Source of the DNA: Candidatus Epulonipiscium sp.
Lineage (GTDB): Bacteria > Bacillota > Clostridia > Lachnospirales > Defluviitaleaceae
Direction of reading: 5' to 3'
DNA length: 64,000 nt
Assembly: GCA_012519205.1 (NCBI GenBank)
Contig: JAAYQR010000012.1
Coordinates: 25,399 to 89,398, forward strand
How positions within the stretch are numbered: the first letter of the stretch is position 1; every line of letters begins with the position of its first letter. The translations under genes and the position numbers were made by a program. The notes beneath the pieces are model-generated. The model was not told the DNA's origin and made no database searches. It worked only from the letters and a program-made list of their open reading frames with translations. This document shows positions 35,725 through 44,335 of this stretch, one piece after another.

Positions 35725-36375
35725 CTATAAATATAATATATAATGAAGCATAAACCAAAAGTGACACATGCTTCCTCCTAGTACGAACAAATGGAATATT
35801 TCATGAAAACCTAATAATTCAAAATTAATTTTTGGCCTTTTAGTCCCATAAATTATTCCACCGACAGTATATAATACTCCACCTGCTACCAGCCATCCAA
35901 GTCCCTTAGGTGAAATAGCATTTACTAAAGGCACAAAGGCTACCACTACAAGCCAACCCATTACTATATAAATTAAGGTAGATAATCCTCTTGGGGCGTT
36001 GAACCAAAATATTTTAAATAATATTCCCATTATTGCAATTGCCCAAATACTTGCAAAGAGGCTCCAACCCCAAATTCCTCTTAATGCGATTAGACATACG
36101 GGTGTATAAGTTCCAGTTATTAAAATATAAATCATCATATGATCTATTTTTTGGAGAATTTCTATTTTCTTTTCTGATAAATTGAGGGCATGATATAAGG
36201 TACTAGCTGTATATAGTAGGATTAAACTGACCCCAAATACACTAAATGTTGCTATATGCCATGGTGTACCTCTTACTACAGCATAATAAAGTAAAAATAC
36301 TAATCCTATTATTGAAAGGATATCCCCAATTAAGTGGGTTAAAGCATTTATTGGCTCTCTCATTTTTGCAAACAT
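35725..36375 (-). CDS. Hemolysin III / YqfA-like (PAQR) membrane protein
   Basis: 216 residues with seven predicted membrane helices. Metal-binding family motifs are visible: an early SASTLYHALNLS type segment (here YTASTLYHALNLSEKK), and the C-terminal GFHEIFHLFVLGGSMCHF with the paired histidines expected in this zinc-dependent amidohydrolase-like family. The name hemolysin III is historical and does not imply a toxin. RBS AAGGAG upstream. It stands alone, divergent from the DUF1836 gene. Confidence 0.9.
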   Translation of the reverse strand: MFAKMREPINALTHLIGDILSIIGLVFLLYYAVVRGTPWHIATFSVFGVSLILLYTASTLYHALNLSEKKIEILQKIDHMMIYILITGTYTPVCLIALRGIWGWSLFASIWAIAIMGILFKIFWFNAPRGLSTLIYIVMGWLVVVAFVPLVNAISPKGLGWLVAGGVLYTVGGIIYGTKRPKINFELLGFHEIFHLFVLGGSMCHFWFMLHYILYL

Positions 36376-36543
36376 AAAATCACTCCTTATGTAGTATTGT
36401 TTACTACTTATAGTATATACATATATAATAATACATATTCATCATAATTGCAATACATTATATCTACACTTTAATATCTAGGGTTGACTTAAATTATATA
36501 AATACCTACATTCACTTTGTCAATGCAGGTGTTTATATTTTGC

Positions 36544-36571
36544 TTGTTATGATACGTATATATGGTATAAT
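36544..36571 (+). promoter_or_regulatory. Promoter of the DUF1836 gene
   Basis: TTGTTA at 36544-36549 and a perfect TATAAT at 36566-36571 with 16-bp spacing, 55 bp ahead of the start codon. The rest of the 250-bp divergent region (36376-36625) is AT-rich and holds an imperfect hairpin near 36502-36538 but nothing else I can name. Confidence 0.6.
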
Positions 36572-36625
36572 GGTATTAGCTCATTTTAATTAAATTACCA
36601 TATGCATTGAATAGGAGAGATATAA

Positions 36626-37213
36626 ATGGATTTAAATAAGGATATTCTAAATGATTTTATTAAGGATTTTAGTTCTTTAGAAGGAATACCCCTATCGGAT
36701 ATACCTAATATTGATTTATATATGGATCAGGTCACTACCTTCTTTGATGATAAATTAAGCCCTTGGAAGTTAGATGATGAGGATAAAATCCTCACAAAAA
36801 CCATGATTAACAATTACGCCAAAGCCGATATACTTTTTCCTCCTATTAAAAAGAAGTATTCTAAGGAACATATGGTTTTGCTTATATTAATTTATCACCT
36901 AAAACAGATTCTTTCCCTTAGTGATATACATACTTTATTATTTCCTATAATTCAAAAAAACATGTCTAAAGACTCCTTTGATTTATACTCCCTATATGAA
37001 CAGTTTTTAGATATTCAAAAAGATGAATTGGAAAATCTTGAAGGAAACTTCTTTAAAAAAGTAGATGCACTTTTTGAGGGATTAGAAACCCAAGAAGATG
37101 CAGATTATCCTTTACTGCTTCTTACTGTTATGAATCTAGTAATAAGTTCTAGTATCCAAAAAAACCTTGCAGAAAAATTAATTTATAAATTTAAAAAAAC
37201 ATTCATTAAGTAA
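36626..37213 (+). CDS. DUF1836-domain protein, putative DNA-binding regulator
   Basis: 195 residues. The region IPNIDLYMDQVTTFFDDKL, then DKILTKTMINNYAKADIL and PPIKKKYSKEHMVLLILIYHLKQ, is the DUF1836 pattern and resembles a MerR-like winged helix-turn-helix: a recognition helix followed by a wing. The C-terminal half (about residues 95-195) is helical and carries no known motif. No experimental role is known to me. RBS GGAGAG. Single-gene unit with its own promoter and a terminator shared with crh. Confidence 0.75.
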   Translation: MDLNKDILNDFIKDFSSLEGIPLSDIPNIDLYMDQVTTFFDDKLSPWKLDDEDKILTKTMINNYAKADILFPPIKKKYSKEHMVLLILIYHLKQILSLSDIHTLLFPIIQKNMSKDSFDLYSLYEQFLDIQKDELENLEGNFFKKVDALFEGLETQEDADYPLLLLTVMNLVISSSIQKNLAEKLIYKFKKTFIK

Positions 37214-37284
37214 AAAGGATAGTAGTTACGAATACCGAATATGGAAATGTGGGCTGACAGGCACCTTTTTAAGGTAATAAAAAA

Positions 37285-37326
37285 AGCAAAGCACTCTACA
37301 AAAACTTTCAAGGTAGGTGCTTTGCT
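37285..37326. terminator. Bidirectional terminator between DUF1836 gene and crh
   Basis: AGCAAAGCAC pairs with GTGCTTTGCT, extended by CTAC/GTAG with a one-base bulge. Flanked by A and T runs on both sides, and located between two convergent genes. Confidence 0.85.
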
Positions 37327-37329
37327 CTT

Positions 37330-37590
37330 TTATTCTTTATGTGAGGTTAAAAATTCCATTAATTTGTTTATGGCCTCTTCTTCATCATTTCCTTCTGCCC
37401 TAATGGCTAACTCTTGTCCTTCTAGGGCTCCTAGAGACATCATGCCCATTATACTTTTTGCGTTAACTTGTTTGTCCTCCATTAAAACATAAATATTGCT
37501 TTTATATTGACTGGCAATTTGAACAAATAATGCTGCCGGCCTTGCTTCTAAACCTGTTTCAATCTTAACAACAACTTGTTTTTCAATCAT
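37330..37590 (-). CDS. crh: Crh-like HPr paralogue with Glu at position 15
   Basis: 86 residues from the ATG at 37590, preceded by GGAGGAAG. Clear HPr fold, but the catalytic segment reads GLEARPA, with Glu15 where HPr has the phosphorylatable His15 (Bacillus Crh has Gln15). Ser46, the HPr-kinase target, is present in NAKSIMG. The protein therefore cannot carry PTS phosphate but can be phosphorylated at Ser46 and act as a CcpA co-effector. Its position after rapZ-yvcK-whiA is exactly that of Bacillus crh. The HPr kinase gene lies 5 kb upstream in the same gene block. Confidence 0.88.
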   Translation of the reverse strand: MIEKQVVVKIETGLEARPAALFVQIASQYKSNIYVLMEDKQVNAKSIMGMMSLGALEGQELAIRAEGNDEEEAINKLMEFLTSHKE

Positions 37591-37653
37591 TTTCTTCCTC
37601 CATTTCGCCACCCTTTGGCATATTTAAGTGGTGAAAACAACTGTTTTTTGTTC

Positions 37654-38616
37654 TCACATTTTTTCTCCTCTTTGTTCCCTTAATTGTTCTGCTATTATAC
37701 CTATTTTTCTTAATCTATGATTCACCCCTGATTTCCCCACGGGAGGGTTTAGTAGGGCTCCTAATTCCTTTAAGGTAGCATCAATGTACTGGGTTCTATA
37801 TCTTGCTGTTTCCTCTAAGGTTTTAGGAAGACTGGATAATCCTATGGTATTTTCTATAAATTTTATATCCTCTAGTTGTTTTACTGCCGCCGAAACAGTT
37901 TTTTTAAGATTTGCTGTTTCACAATTAACAATACGATTGACATTATTTCGCATTTCTTTTACGATGCGGACGTTTTCAAGATCCATTAGGGCTATATGAG
38001 CTCCCATGATATTAAGCAAATCAACTATTTGGGCCCCTTCTTTTAGGTAAACTACTTGATGTCTTTTTCTTTTAATCACTTTTGCATCCATATTAAATAA
38101 ATTAATAAGTTCCATTAAGGCTTGTGCATGTTTTAAATGCTGATTCACAAATTCCAAATGGTATGTTTTTTCAGGGTCACTTAGGGAACCTGCAGCTAGA
38201 AAAGCTCCCCTTATATATGCCCTCTTACAACAGGTAGTTTTTACAATCAGGGGATAAATCCCGTGCCTTCGTATTATCTTTTCATTTTCTTCTTTTATTA
38301 TCCCCGTAGCCTTTAATATCTTTTTTGTGTCTTCTGTAGAGGCAACAAAAAGGAAATAAACAGACCTTTTTTTAAGTTGGGTATTTTTTCTTATTAATAC
38401 TTCCGTATTTATATTAAAAGTTTTCTTTAATAATGTAAAGTACTTTCTAGCAACTGCTGCATTTTCAGTTTGAAATTTTATGGATATGTTTTTGTCCTCG
38501 TGGATAAAAACTTCTCCACATACATTAATTAAGGCAGCAATTTCTGCTATTCTACAATGCCTAGTCTCATCTATATGGCGGGTTAATTCATTCTTTACTC
38601 TAGAAGAAAAGGACAA
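37654..38616 (-). CDS. whiA: Sporulation/division regulator WhiA
   Basis: 320 residues from a TTG at 38616. The site GGAGGTG lies 6 bases before it, and the protein then begins MSFSSRVKNEL as WhiA normally does; the ATG 15 bases upstream is part of the ribosome site. N-terminal part is a LAGLIDADG-like fold (GAFLAAGSLSDPEKTYHLEF), C-terminal part a helix-turn-helix (LKELGALLNPPVGKSGVNHRLRKI). A DNA-binding protein linked to division and chromosome segregation. Starts 1 base after the yvcK stop. Confidence 0.92.
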   Translation of the reverse strand: MSFSSRVKNELTRHIDETRHCRIAEIAALINVCGEVFIHEDKNISIKFQTENAAVARKYFTLLKKTFNINTEVLIRKNTQLKKRSVYFLFVASTEDTKKILKATGIIKEENEKIIRRHGIYPLIVKTTCCKRAYIRGAFLAAGSLSDPEKTYHLEFVNQHLKHAQALMELINLFNMDAKVIKRKRHQVVYLKEGAQIVDLLNIMGAHIALMDLENVRIVKEMRNNVNRIVNCETANLKKTVSAAVKQLEDIKFIENTIGLSSLPKTLEETARYRTQYIDATLKELGALLNPPVGKSGVNHRLRKIGIIAEQLREQRGEKM

Positions 38617-38617
38617 A

Positions 38618-39622
38618 TCATTCACCTCCATAAGAACCTTTATAATTATTAATTATAATGTTCATTACCACTTTTGCTAACTTTGTAGGGTCATGGCGAA
38701 CTAATTTTCTATCAGGATATACCCTAAGTAAGGGTGCATCTATTATTTTAAATTCCTTATCCTTTACAGTCTCTTTATCCCACTTCACTTCTTTAGACCT
38801 ATCCTCGTGGTATATTTTCAATAAATCCTCAGGAATATTTTCTGTATTTGCAACCACATAATCTATAATATCTTTTCCACCATATTTTCTCAGCTCTTCT
38901 ATATGCATCAATAAGTCAAAATCATCGGTTTCCCCTGGTTGGGTCATTATATTACTAATGTATATCTTAATTGCTTTACTTTGCAAAAGGACTTCTGGAA
39001 CCTTATCCACTAGGAGATTAGGGATAATACTAGTGTACAAACTCCCAGGCCCCAGTATCACTGCATCGGCATTTTTAATTTCTTCCAAGACTTCAAAAAG
39101 GGGTTCGGGTTTTTCAGGGTATAAATATACTTCTTTAATACGCACATGACTTTCTTTGCTTTTTTCTACTATTTCACTTTCTCCGCAAATAACTTCTCCA
39201 TCCCTTAGTTTTGCACAAAGCTGGACATCTTGCTTAGTAACCGGAAGAACCTTTCCTGTTACCGCTAACACTTCACTCATTCTTTGTACTGCTTCTTCAA
39301 AATTGCCGCATATTCCAGTCATTGCTGCTAAAAATAAATTCCCAAAACTTTGCCCCGTTAAACTACCTTCCTTAAAACGATATTGGAGGAGTTTTTGCAT
39401 TATGGGTTCTGTATTCGCTAAGGCTAGGATACAGTTTCTGATATCCCCTGGTGGAAGCATCTTCATCTCTTGTCGCAAAATCCCCGAGCCCCCTCCATCA
39501 TCTGCTACCGTTACAACTGCAGTTATGTTGGGAGTAAATTTTTTAAGACCCCTTAGCATAGTGGAGAGCCCTGTCCCTCCCCCTATAGCAACGATCTTAG
39601 GTTCCATCTTTAACCCACTCAT
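38618..39622 (-). CDS. yvcK: YvcK/CofD-family gluconeogenesis and cell-shape factor
   Basis: 334 residues from the ATG at 39622, which lies 6 bases after GAGGA; the ATG at 39628 directly abuts that site. The N-terminus shows IVAIGGGTGLSTMLRGLKK, the nucleotide-sugar binding signature of this family, followed by VTVADDGGGSG. YvcK binds UDP-N-acetylglucosamine, is needed for growth on gluconeogenic carbon sources and affects cell-wall synthesis. Sits between rapZ and whiA with almost no spacing, the conserved arrangement of Firmicutes. Confidence 0.94.
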   Translation of the reverse strand: MSGLKMEPKIVAIGGGTGLSTMLRGLKKFTPNITAVVTVADDGGGSGILRQEMKMLPPGDIRNCILALANTEPIMQKLLQYRFKEGSLTGQSFGNLFLAAMTGICGNFEEAVQRMSEVLAVTGKVLPVTKQDVQLCAKLRDGEVICGESEIVEKSKESHVRIKEVYLYPEKPEPLFEVLEEIKNADAVILGPGSLYTSIIPNLLVDKVPEVLLQSKAIKIYISNIMTQPGETDDFDLLMHIEELRKYGGKDIIDYVVANTENIPEDLLKIYHEDRSKEVKWDKETVKDKEFKIIDAPLLRVYPDRKLVRHDPTKLAKVVMNIIINNYKGSYGGE

Positions 39623-39631
39623 AGTCATTCC

Positions 39632-40504
39632 TCATTTTCCTAATTTACTATCTTTTTCAATATCTCTATGCTGAAGTACCGTACGATGGTTACCCTTTTT
39701 AAGGATTTCATATAAGGCATTAGCTAAGGTAACTGATCTATGTTTTCCTCCTGTACACCCAATGCTTATAACTAGCTGGTTTTTCCCCTCTTTAATGTAA
39801 TTAGGAATCAAAAATTCCACTAGGCCTACCATCTTACTTAAAAATTCCCTGCTTTCATCCCAATGCATAACATACTCCCTAACTTCCATGTTGTTTCCTG
39901 TCTTATGGCGCATATCTGGAATATAAAAAGGATTTGGTATAAACCTAACATCAAAAACTAAATCTGAATCATTAGGAATTCCATATTTAAATCCAAAAGA
40001 TAAAACCGTAACCATCAAACTTTCAAAGGGTTTTTCTTCAACAAATATATGAAATAATTCTTCTTTTAATTGTCTTGTCAATATATTGCTAGTATCTATA
40101 ATATAATCTGCTCTTTCTTTCACATCTTTTAAAATTTTTCTTTCTTTTTCTATGCCCACATTAATTCTTTCGTCTTCTATCAGAGGATGCTTTCTTCTAG
40201 TCTCCTTAAAACGTTTAACTAAAACAGCGTCTGAGGCATCTAAAAATAGAATTTCATAGTTGTAACCTTTTGTTTTTAGGGCTTGCAATCCTTCAAATAA
40301 ATCCGAAAAAAGCTTACCTCCCCTAGTATCAATCCCTACTGCTACCTTATCTATTTCACTTCCTGGATTTGAACAAATTTCAGCAAACTTAGGAATGAGT
40401 GCAGGTGGAAGATTATCTACACAAAAAAAGCCCAAGTCTTCTAACATCTTCGCCGCTGTACTTTTTCCAGCTCCAGACATTCCAGTAACTATTATAAAAC
40501 GCAT
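39632..40504 (-). CDS. rapZ: RapZ/YvcJ nucleotide-binding protein
   Basis: 290 residues, the normal length. Walker A GMSGAGKS at residues 8-15 and a C-terminal domain with the conserved [12 protein letters not shown] motif. In enterobacteria RapZ is an adaptor for small-RNA decay that senses glucosamine-6-phosphate; in Bacillus YvcJ binds GTP/ATP and its target is not settled. The gene has a strong AAGGGGG site and opens the rapZ-yvcK-whiA run. Confidence 0.94.
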   Translation of the reverse strand: MRFIIVTGMSGAGKSTAAKMLEDLGFFCVDNLPPALIPKFAEICSNPGSEIDKVAVGIDTRGGKLFSDLFEGLQALKTKGYNYEILFLDASDAVLVKRFKETRRKHPLIEDERINVGIEKERKILKDVKERADYIIDTSNILTRQLKEELFHIFVEEKPFESLMVTVLSFGFKYGIPNDSDLVFDVRFIPNPFYIPDMRHKTGNNMEVREYVMHWDESREFLSKMVGLVEFLIPNYIKEGKNQLVISIGCTGGKHRSVTLANALYEILKKGNHRTVLQHRDIEKDSKLGK

Positions 40505-40700
40505 GATAATCCCCCTTTTGTCATATGTTTATACTTATCTTTATTTTATCATAAATTGATTCATTAATCCAAAGTATAAAAATGGTTAACACTTGAATTT
40601 AAGGGCTTTGCTATTACCTAAGCTGATAAAAAGATTGTCCTCTTGAGTATATCATGTCTAATATTTGCAAATAATCTTTCCTTTATTTAGGAAACTATCC

Positions 40701-41612
40701 CTACTCACCAATTACCCTTACTTCCGTATCCATGGATACTCCGAATTTTTCTTTTATAGTATTTTGAATATGTTTTATTAAATTGAGTACATCTTCTGCT
40801 GTGGCATTTTCTTTGTTTATTATAAACCCACAGTGTTTTTCTGATACCTGCGCCCCTCCAATGGAGTACCCTCTAAGACCTGCATCCATTATCAACTTCC
40901 CTGCATAGTAACCCTCTGGCCTTTTAAAAGTACTACCGGCACTGGGTATATTTAAGGGTTGTTTTGTAGTTCTTTGTTCTGTTAGATAATTTATTCTCTC
41001 TTGAATTTCTTCTATGTTTCCTTTTTGAAATTTTAACTTTGCATTTAAAACTATATATTCCTTTTTTTGAAGAATGCTACTTCTATAGCCTAAGTTCATT
41101 TCCTCATTGCTAAGGGTGAGTATCTTTCCTTCTTCGTCCATAATATCGGCGGATACAAATACTTGTTTTATTTCACCACCATAGGCTCCTGCGTTCATAT
41201 AAATAGCACCCCCAAGAGTTCCTGGGATTCCGCTGGCAAATTCAAACCCTGTAAGGCTTTTTGCCATTATTTTTTTAGATAGGGCAGACAGTAGTATGCC
41301 GGATTCTGCCCAGACTTCATTTTCTTCTATCTTAACCTCACTTAAATTTTTATAAATTTGTATGATAACTCCTCTAAACCCTTTATCTTTAACCAAAAGA
41401 TTGCTACCATTACCCATAATATAAAAGGGAATCTTGTTTTTTCTACATATCCCTACGGCACTTCTTACTTCTTCTATAGTTCTAGGAGAAATAAAAACAT
41501 CTGCAGGCCCCCCTATCTTAAAGGATGTATGGTTTTTCATAGGTTCATCTAATCTAATGGATTCTTGGGAGATACTTTTTATGAATTCTTTTAGTAGGCT
41601 ATCTTTTTCCAA
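40701..41612 (-). CDS. murB: UDP-N-acetylenolpyruvoylglucosamine reductase
   Basis: 303 residues from a TTG at 41612, preceded by GGAGGTG and a 6-base spacer; in-frame ATGs at 41627 and 41636 lie inside or ahead of the ribosome site. FAD-binding segments PFYIMGNGSNLLV and SGIPGTLGGAIYMNAGAYGGE, the proton-donating Ser in PSAGSTFKRP and a C-terminal Glu-containing segment (MDTEVRVIGE) are visible. Reduces enolpyruvyl-UDP-GlcNAc to UDP-MurNAc with NADPH. Separated from rapZ by 196 bp that hold no gene I can see. Confidence 0.95.
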   Translation of the reverse strand: MEKDSLLKEFIKSISQESIRLDEPMKNHTSFKIGGPADVFISPRTIEEVRSAVGICRKNKIPFYIMGNGSNLLVKDKGFRGVIIQIYKNLSEVKIEENEVWAESGILLSALSKKIMAKSLTGFEFASGIPGTLGGAIYMNAGAYGGEIKQVFVSADIMDEEGKILTLSNEEMNLGYRSSILQKKEYIVLNAKLKFQKGNIEEIQERINYLTEQRTTKQPLNIPSAGSTFKRPEGYYAGKLIMDAGLRGYSIGGAQVSEKHCGFIINKENATAEDVLNLIKHIQNTIKEKFGVSMDTEVRVIGE

Positions 41613-41739
41613 ACTATTCACCTCCATACATAGCATTTTTCACTTATTATGTGAATATGATTTAGCCTTCATTTAAATAGGTGCGATGTTGTATTATTCC
41701 TAATACATTATAATATATGTTTTTATATTAATAAAGAAT

Positions 41740-41760
41740 ACCTTCCTAGATAAGGAAGGT
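41740..41760 (-). terminator. Weak terminator after the glucokinase gene
   Basis: ACCTTCCT and AGGAAGGT form an 8-bp stem with a five-base loop next to the glucokinase stop codon; on the minus strand it is followed by T-rich but not uniform sequence. It may partly separate hprK-glk from murB. Confidence 0.5.
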
Positions 41761-42704
41761 TATAGTCCGAGCATTGCTGCCCCTATTATTCCTGCTTCAT
41801 TGCCTAATTCCGCAATTCGCAACTGTGTTTTAAATGACTCATTTCCATATACTTCTTTTTCAACAACTTCTTTTAGAGGGTTAAGAAGATTATTCCCTTG
41901 CGCACATACGCCTCCTCCTATTACAACCACCTCTGGTTGCAATATATTAATCATATTGGCAATTCCACACCCTAAATATTTGATATAGTTATCGACTAAT
42001 CCTTTCCCTATTTTATCTCCACTCTGAGCTGCATCAAAAGGAGTTTTAGCATCTATTTTATTGATATCCCCATCTACTAAAGTATACACTTTTGATTCGG
42101 GGTGCCTTACGGCTTCCATCTTTGCTTCTCTAATAAGGGCTGTAGCTGAAGAATAGGTTTCCCAACAGCCCTTCCTGCCGCAGGTGCATTGCTCTCCATC
42201 CACAACTATAACATGATGACCTACTTCCCCTCCACCATAAAAGGTGCCGCTAAAGATTTTTCCGTCTATGATTATTCCACCCCCTACGCCTGTCCCTAGT
42301 GTTACGGTGATTGAATTTTTATATCCTTTGGCTGCTCCTGCTATTGCCTCCCCTAGGGCTGCACAGTTGGCATCATTTTCTAAATGCACTGGAATATCTA
42401 TGTATTTTTGAAGTTCTGTACGGATGGGAACATTTTTGAAGTTTAAGTTGTTGGAGTAAACCAATATTCCATTTACAGGGTCAGGGGTTCCGGGACTTCC
42501 TACTCCAATAGAATGAACTTCATTGAGAGAAATTCCCTCTTCTTTAATAATATCCTGGCATAAGTTTCCCATATCCATTAATATTTCTTTATAATCCCGC
42601 TGTCTTAAAGTTGGAATGCTTTTTTTCCTTACTAACTGACCTTTCTCTGTAACAATCCCTGCTGCTATATTTGTTCCTCCTAAGTCTACACCAATATAAT
42701 ACAT
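41760..42704 (-). CDS. glk: Glucokinase, ROK family
   Basis: 314 residues. ATP-binding GVDLGGTNIAAGIV at the N-terminus, sugar-binding ENDANCAALGEA, and the ROK zinc motif in CTCGRKGCWETY (CxCGxxGCxE). Phosphorylates glucose released by the beta-glucosidase and similar enzymes. RBS GGAGG. It follows the HPr kinase gene by 24 bp, so carbon-flux sensing and glucose entry are co-transcribed. ROK-family repressors lack this enzyme's N-terminal start; no helix-turn-helix is present. Confidence 0.94.
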   Translation of the reverse strand: MYYIGVDLGGTNIAAGIVTEKGQLVRKKSIPTLRQRDYKEILMDMGNLCQDIIKEEGISLNEVHSIGVGSPGTPDPVNGILVYSNNLNFKNVPIRTELQKYIDIPVHLENDANCAALGEAIAGAAKGYKNSITVTLGTGVGGGIIIDGKIFSGTFYGGGEVGHHVIVVDGEQCTCGRKGCWETYSSATALIREAKMEAVRHPESKVYTLVDGDINKIDAKTPFDAAQSGDKIGKGLVDNYIKYLGCGIANMINILQPEVVVIGGGVCAQGNNLLNPLKEVVEKEVYGNESFKTQLRIAELGNEAGIIGAAMLGL

Positions 42705-42728
42705 CTCCTACCTCCATATAATGTTGTT

Positions 42729-43676
42729 TTAAGAATTTAATTTTTGTTTTTCTTTTTTCTTTTTAAGGTTTACCATTATGCGGTTATTCAGTTCTTCCGC
42801 AGCATTATATCCCATTTTTTTCTGCCTGTGGTTTACTGCTGCTGTTTCACAGATGACAGCTAAATTTCTTCCTGGTCTTATAGGAATTGCATGACAAACG
42901 ACCTTATTCCCTAAAAATTCAATATATTCCTCTGTTAAGCCTAATCTATCGTATTCCATTTGTTCATTCCATAATTCCATTTTAATGACCAAATCAATAT
43001 TATGGACGTCCTTTACAGATTCAACCCCGTAAAGTTTTTTCACATCTACAATCCCGATTCCCCTTAATTCTATAAAATGCCTTATTACTTCGGGAGAAGA
43101 ACCAATTAAAGTCTGATTGGAAACCTTTTTTATTTCTACTACATCATCGGCAACAAGACGATGCCCCCTTTTTATAAGCTCTAGAGCGGCTTCACTCTTG
43201 CCGACTCCACTTTCCCCAGTAATAAGTACCCCCTCTCCAAACACATCTACTAAAACCCCGTGAATAGATGTTCTAGGCGCTAGTTCTACCTTAAGCCATC
43301 TAATAAGTTCAGCCATAAACTCTGAGGTAGTTTCACTAGTCCTTAGCAGGGGAACATTATATTCTTTAGCATAGGAAATCATTTCAGGAAAGGGTTCTAA
43401 TTCTCGGCATAAGATTAAACAAGGTATATGGAATTGAAATAATCTTTCTAAAATCTTTTCTCTTAAATTTTTATCCATCCTACTTAAGTATGTATATTCC
43501 ACTTTTCCAATGATTTGCACTCTTTCTGCATCGAAATAATCGAAATATCCCGCCAGTTGCAATGCTGGCCGATTGACATCAGATTGGGTAATTTGGATAT
43601 GCTCATAATCAATATCAGAGAGGCTATTTTCGAGATTAAACTTTTTAATTATTTGACTTATATTGACATAATACAA
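42729..43676 (-). CDS. hprK: HPr kinase/phosphorylase
   Basis: 315 residues from a probable TTG at 43676, 6 bases after AGAGGG; ATGs at 43682 and 43694 are in frame but badly spaced. C-terminal catalytic domain with Walker A GESGVGKSEAA, the HprK signature around LVADDVVEI and LRGIGIVDVKKLYGVESV. It phosphorylates Ser46 of HPr and Crh at high fructose-1,6-bisphosphate, feeding CcpA-type catabolite repression. The candidate target Crh is encoded downstream at 37330. Confidence 0.93.
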   Translation of the reverse strand: MYYVNISQIIKKFNLENSLSDIDYEHIQITQSDVNRPALQLAGYFDYFDAERVQIIGKVEYTYLSRMDKNLREKILERLFQFHIPCLILCRELEPFPEMISYAKEYNVPLLRTSETTSEFMAELIRWLKVELAPRTSIHGVLVDVFGEGVLITGESGVGKSEAALELIKRGHRLVADDVVEIKKVSNQTLIGSSPEVIRHFIELRGIGIVDVKKLYGVESVKDVHNIDLVIKMELWNEQMEYDRLGLTEEYIEFLGNKVVCHAIPIRPGRNLAVICETAAVNHRQKKMGYNAAEELNNRIMVNLKKKKEKQKLNS

Positions 43677-43803
43677 GTTCATCCCTCTTTTCATAGTATA
43701 ATAGTAGGAATTAATTTTAGTATAATTAGCCTATATCTTCTTTATCATTCTATCATAGTTTTATGTAAAATCAATCAAATAATACCATAGAAGTTCTCAA
43801 AAA

Positions 43804-43827
43804 AATCGGAGAATATTTTCTCCGATT
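43804..43827 (-). terminator. Terminator of the 101-residue gene
   Basis: AATCGGAGAA and TTCTCCGATT form a 10-bp perfect stem with TATT loop, overlapping the stop codon; on the minus strand it is followed by a run of seven T. Confidence 0.88.
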
Positions 43828-44131
43828 ATTGAACTTTAATTGTGAAGTTTTCATCCATAATTTCAACCTTTTTATCATTCTCTTGATTAGGATATTTTAC
43901 GTAAACTATACAATCCTCTAAAATGCTTATGTCTGCTTTTAACAATTGATTTTGCTGAAGCTTGTTTAAGATTTCAGGCAAATCCCTTTCAATGTTTCTA
44001 TCATCGTTAGATTGAATTAGAATTTTCATCTTATCGTTTTCTACCCTTAGGGATATTTCTACATCACATAGCTCCCCTGTATCTTTAGAAATATATGCAT
44101 AGCTAAATTTATGCCTTCCTATCTTTGCCAT
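43826..44131 (-). CDS. Hypothetical protein, 101 residues
   Basis: Not recognised. A soluble protein without signal or membrane segment; predicted as beta strands followed by a helix near residues 48-64 (DLPEILNKLQQNQLL) and a further strand segment. Good ribosome site (GAGGTGA) and its own terminator argue for a real gene. It lies between uvrC and hprK on the minus strand. No motif suggests a function. Confidence 0.65.
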   Translation of the reverse strand: MAKIGRHKFSYAYISKDTGELCDVEISLRVENDKMKILIQSNDDRNIERDLPEILNKLQQNQLLKADISILEDCIVYVKYPNQENDKKVEIMDENFTIKVQ

Positions 44132-44335
44132 CCTCTCACCTCATTCAATATTGATTTTCTATTAATCTTATGTCTTAAAGATTTAATTATCCACAATACA
44201 TATTACGAAAATTATCTTAGAAATCAACTTTGAGTATATTGAATAATTATTATCTTAAAACTATTTTTCATAGATTAAGCATACCAATATTTTTTAATAA
44301 TTTCAATGATTTATATCCCATCTAAAACGAATTAC

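Noticed and set aside
35725..36375. Hemolysin III label as evidence of a toxin
   Set aside because: The family consists of seven-helix PAQR-like membrane proteins; the name is historical and there is no toxin signature here.
37251..37268. GACAGGCACC motif as part of a REP element
   Set aside because: Only one short half was found with no matching inverted partner, so no element can be supported.
39156..39674. Long plus-strand ORF of 172 codons opposite yvcK and rapZ
   Set aside because: Fully antisense to two well-conserved genes, no ribosome site, and composition as expected for a shadow frame.
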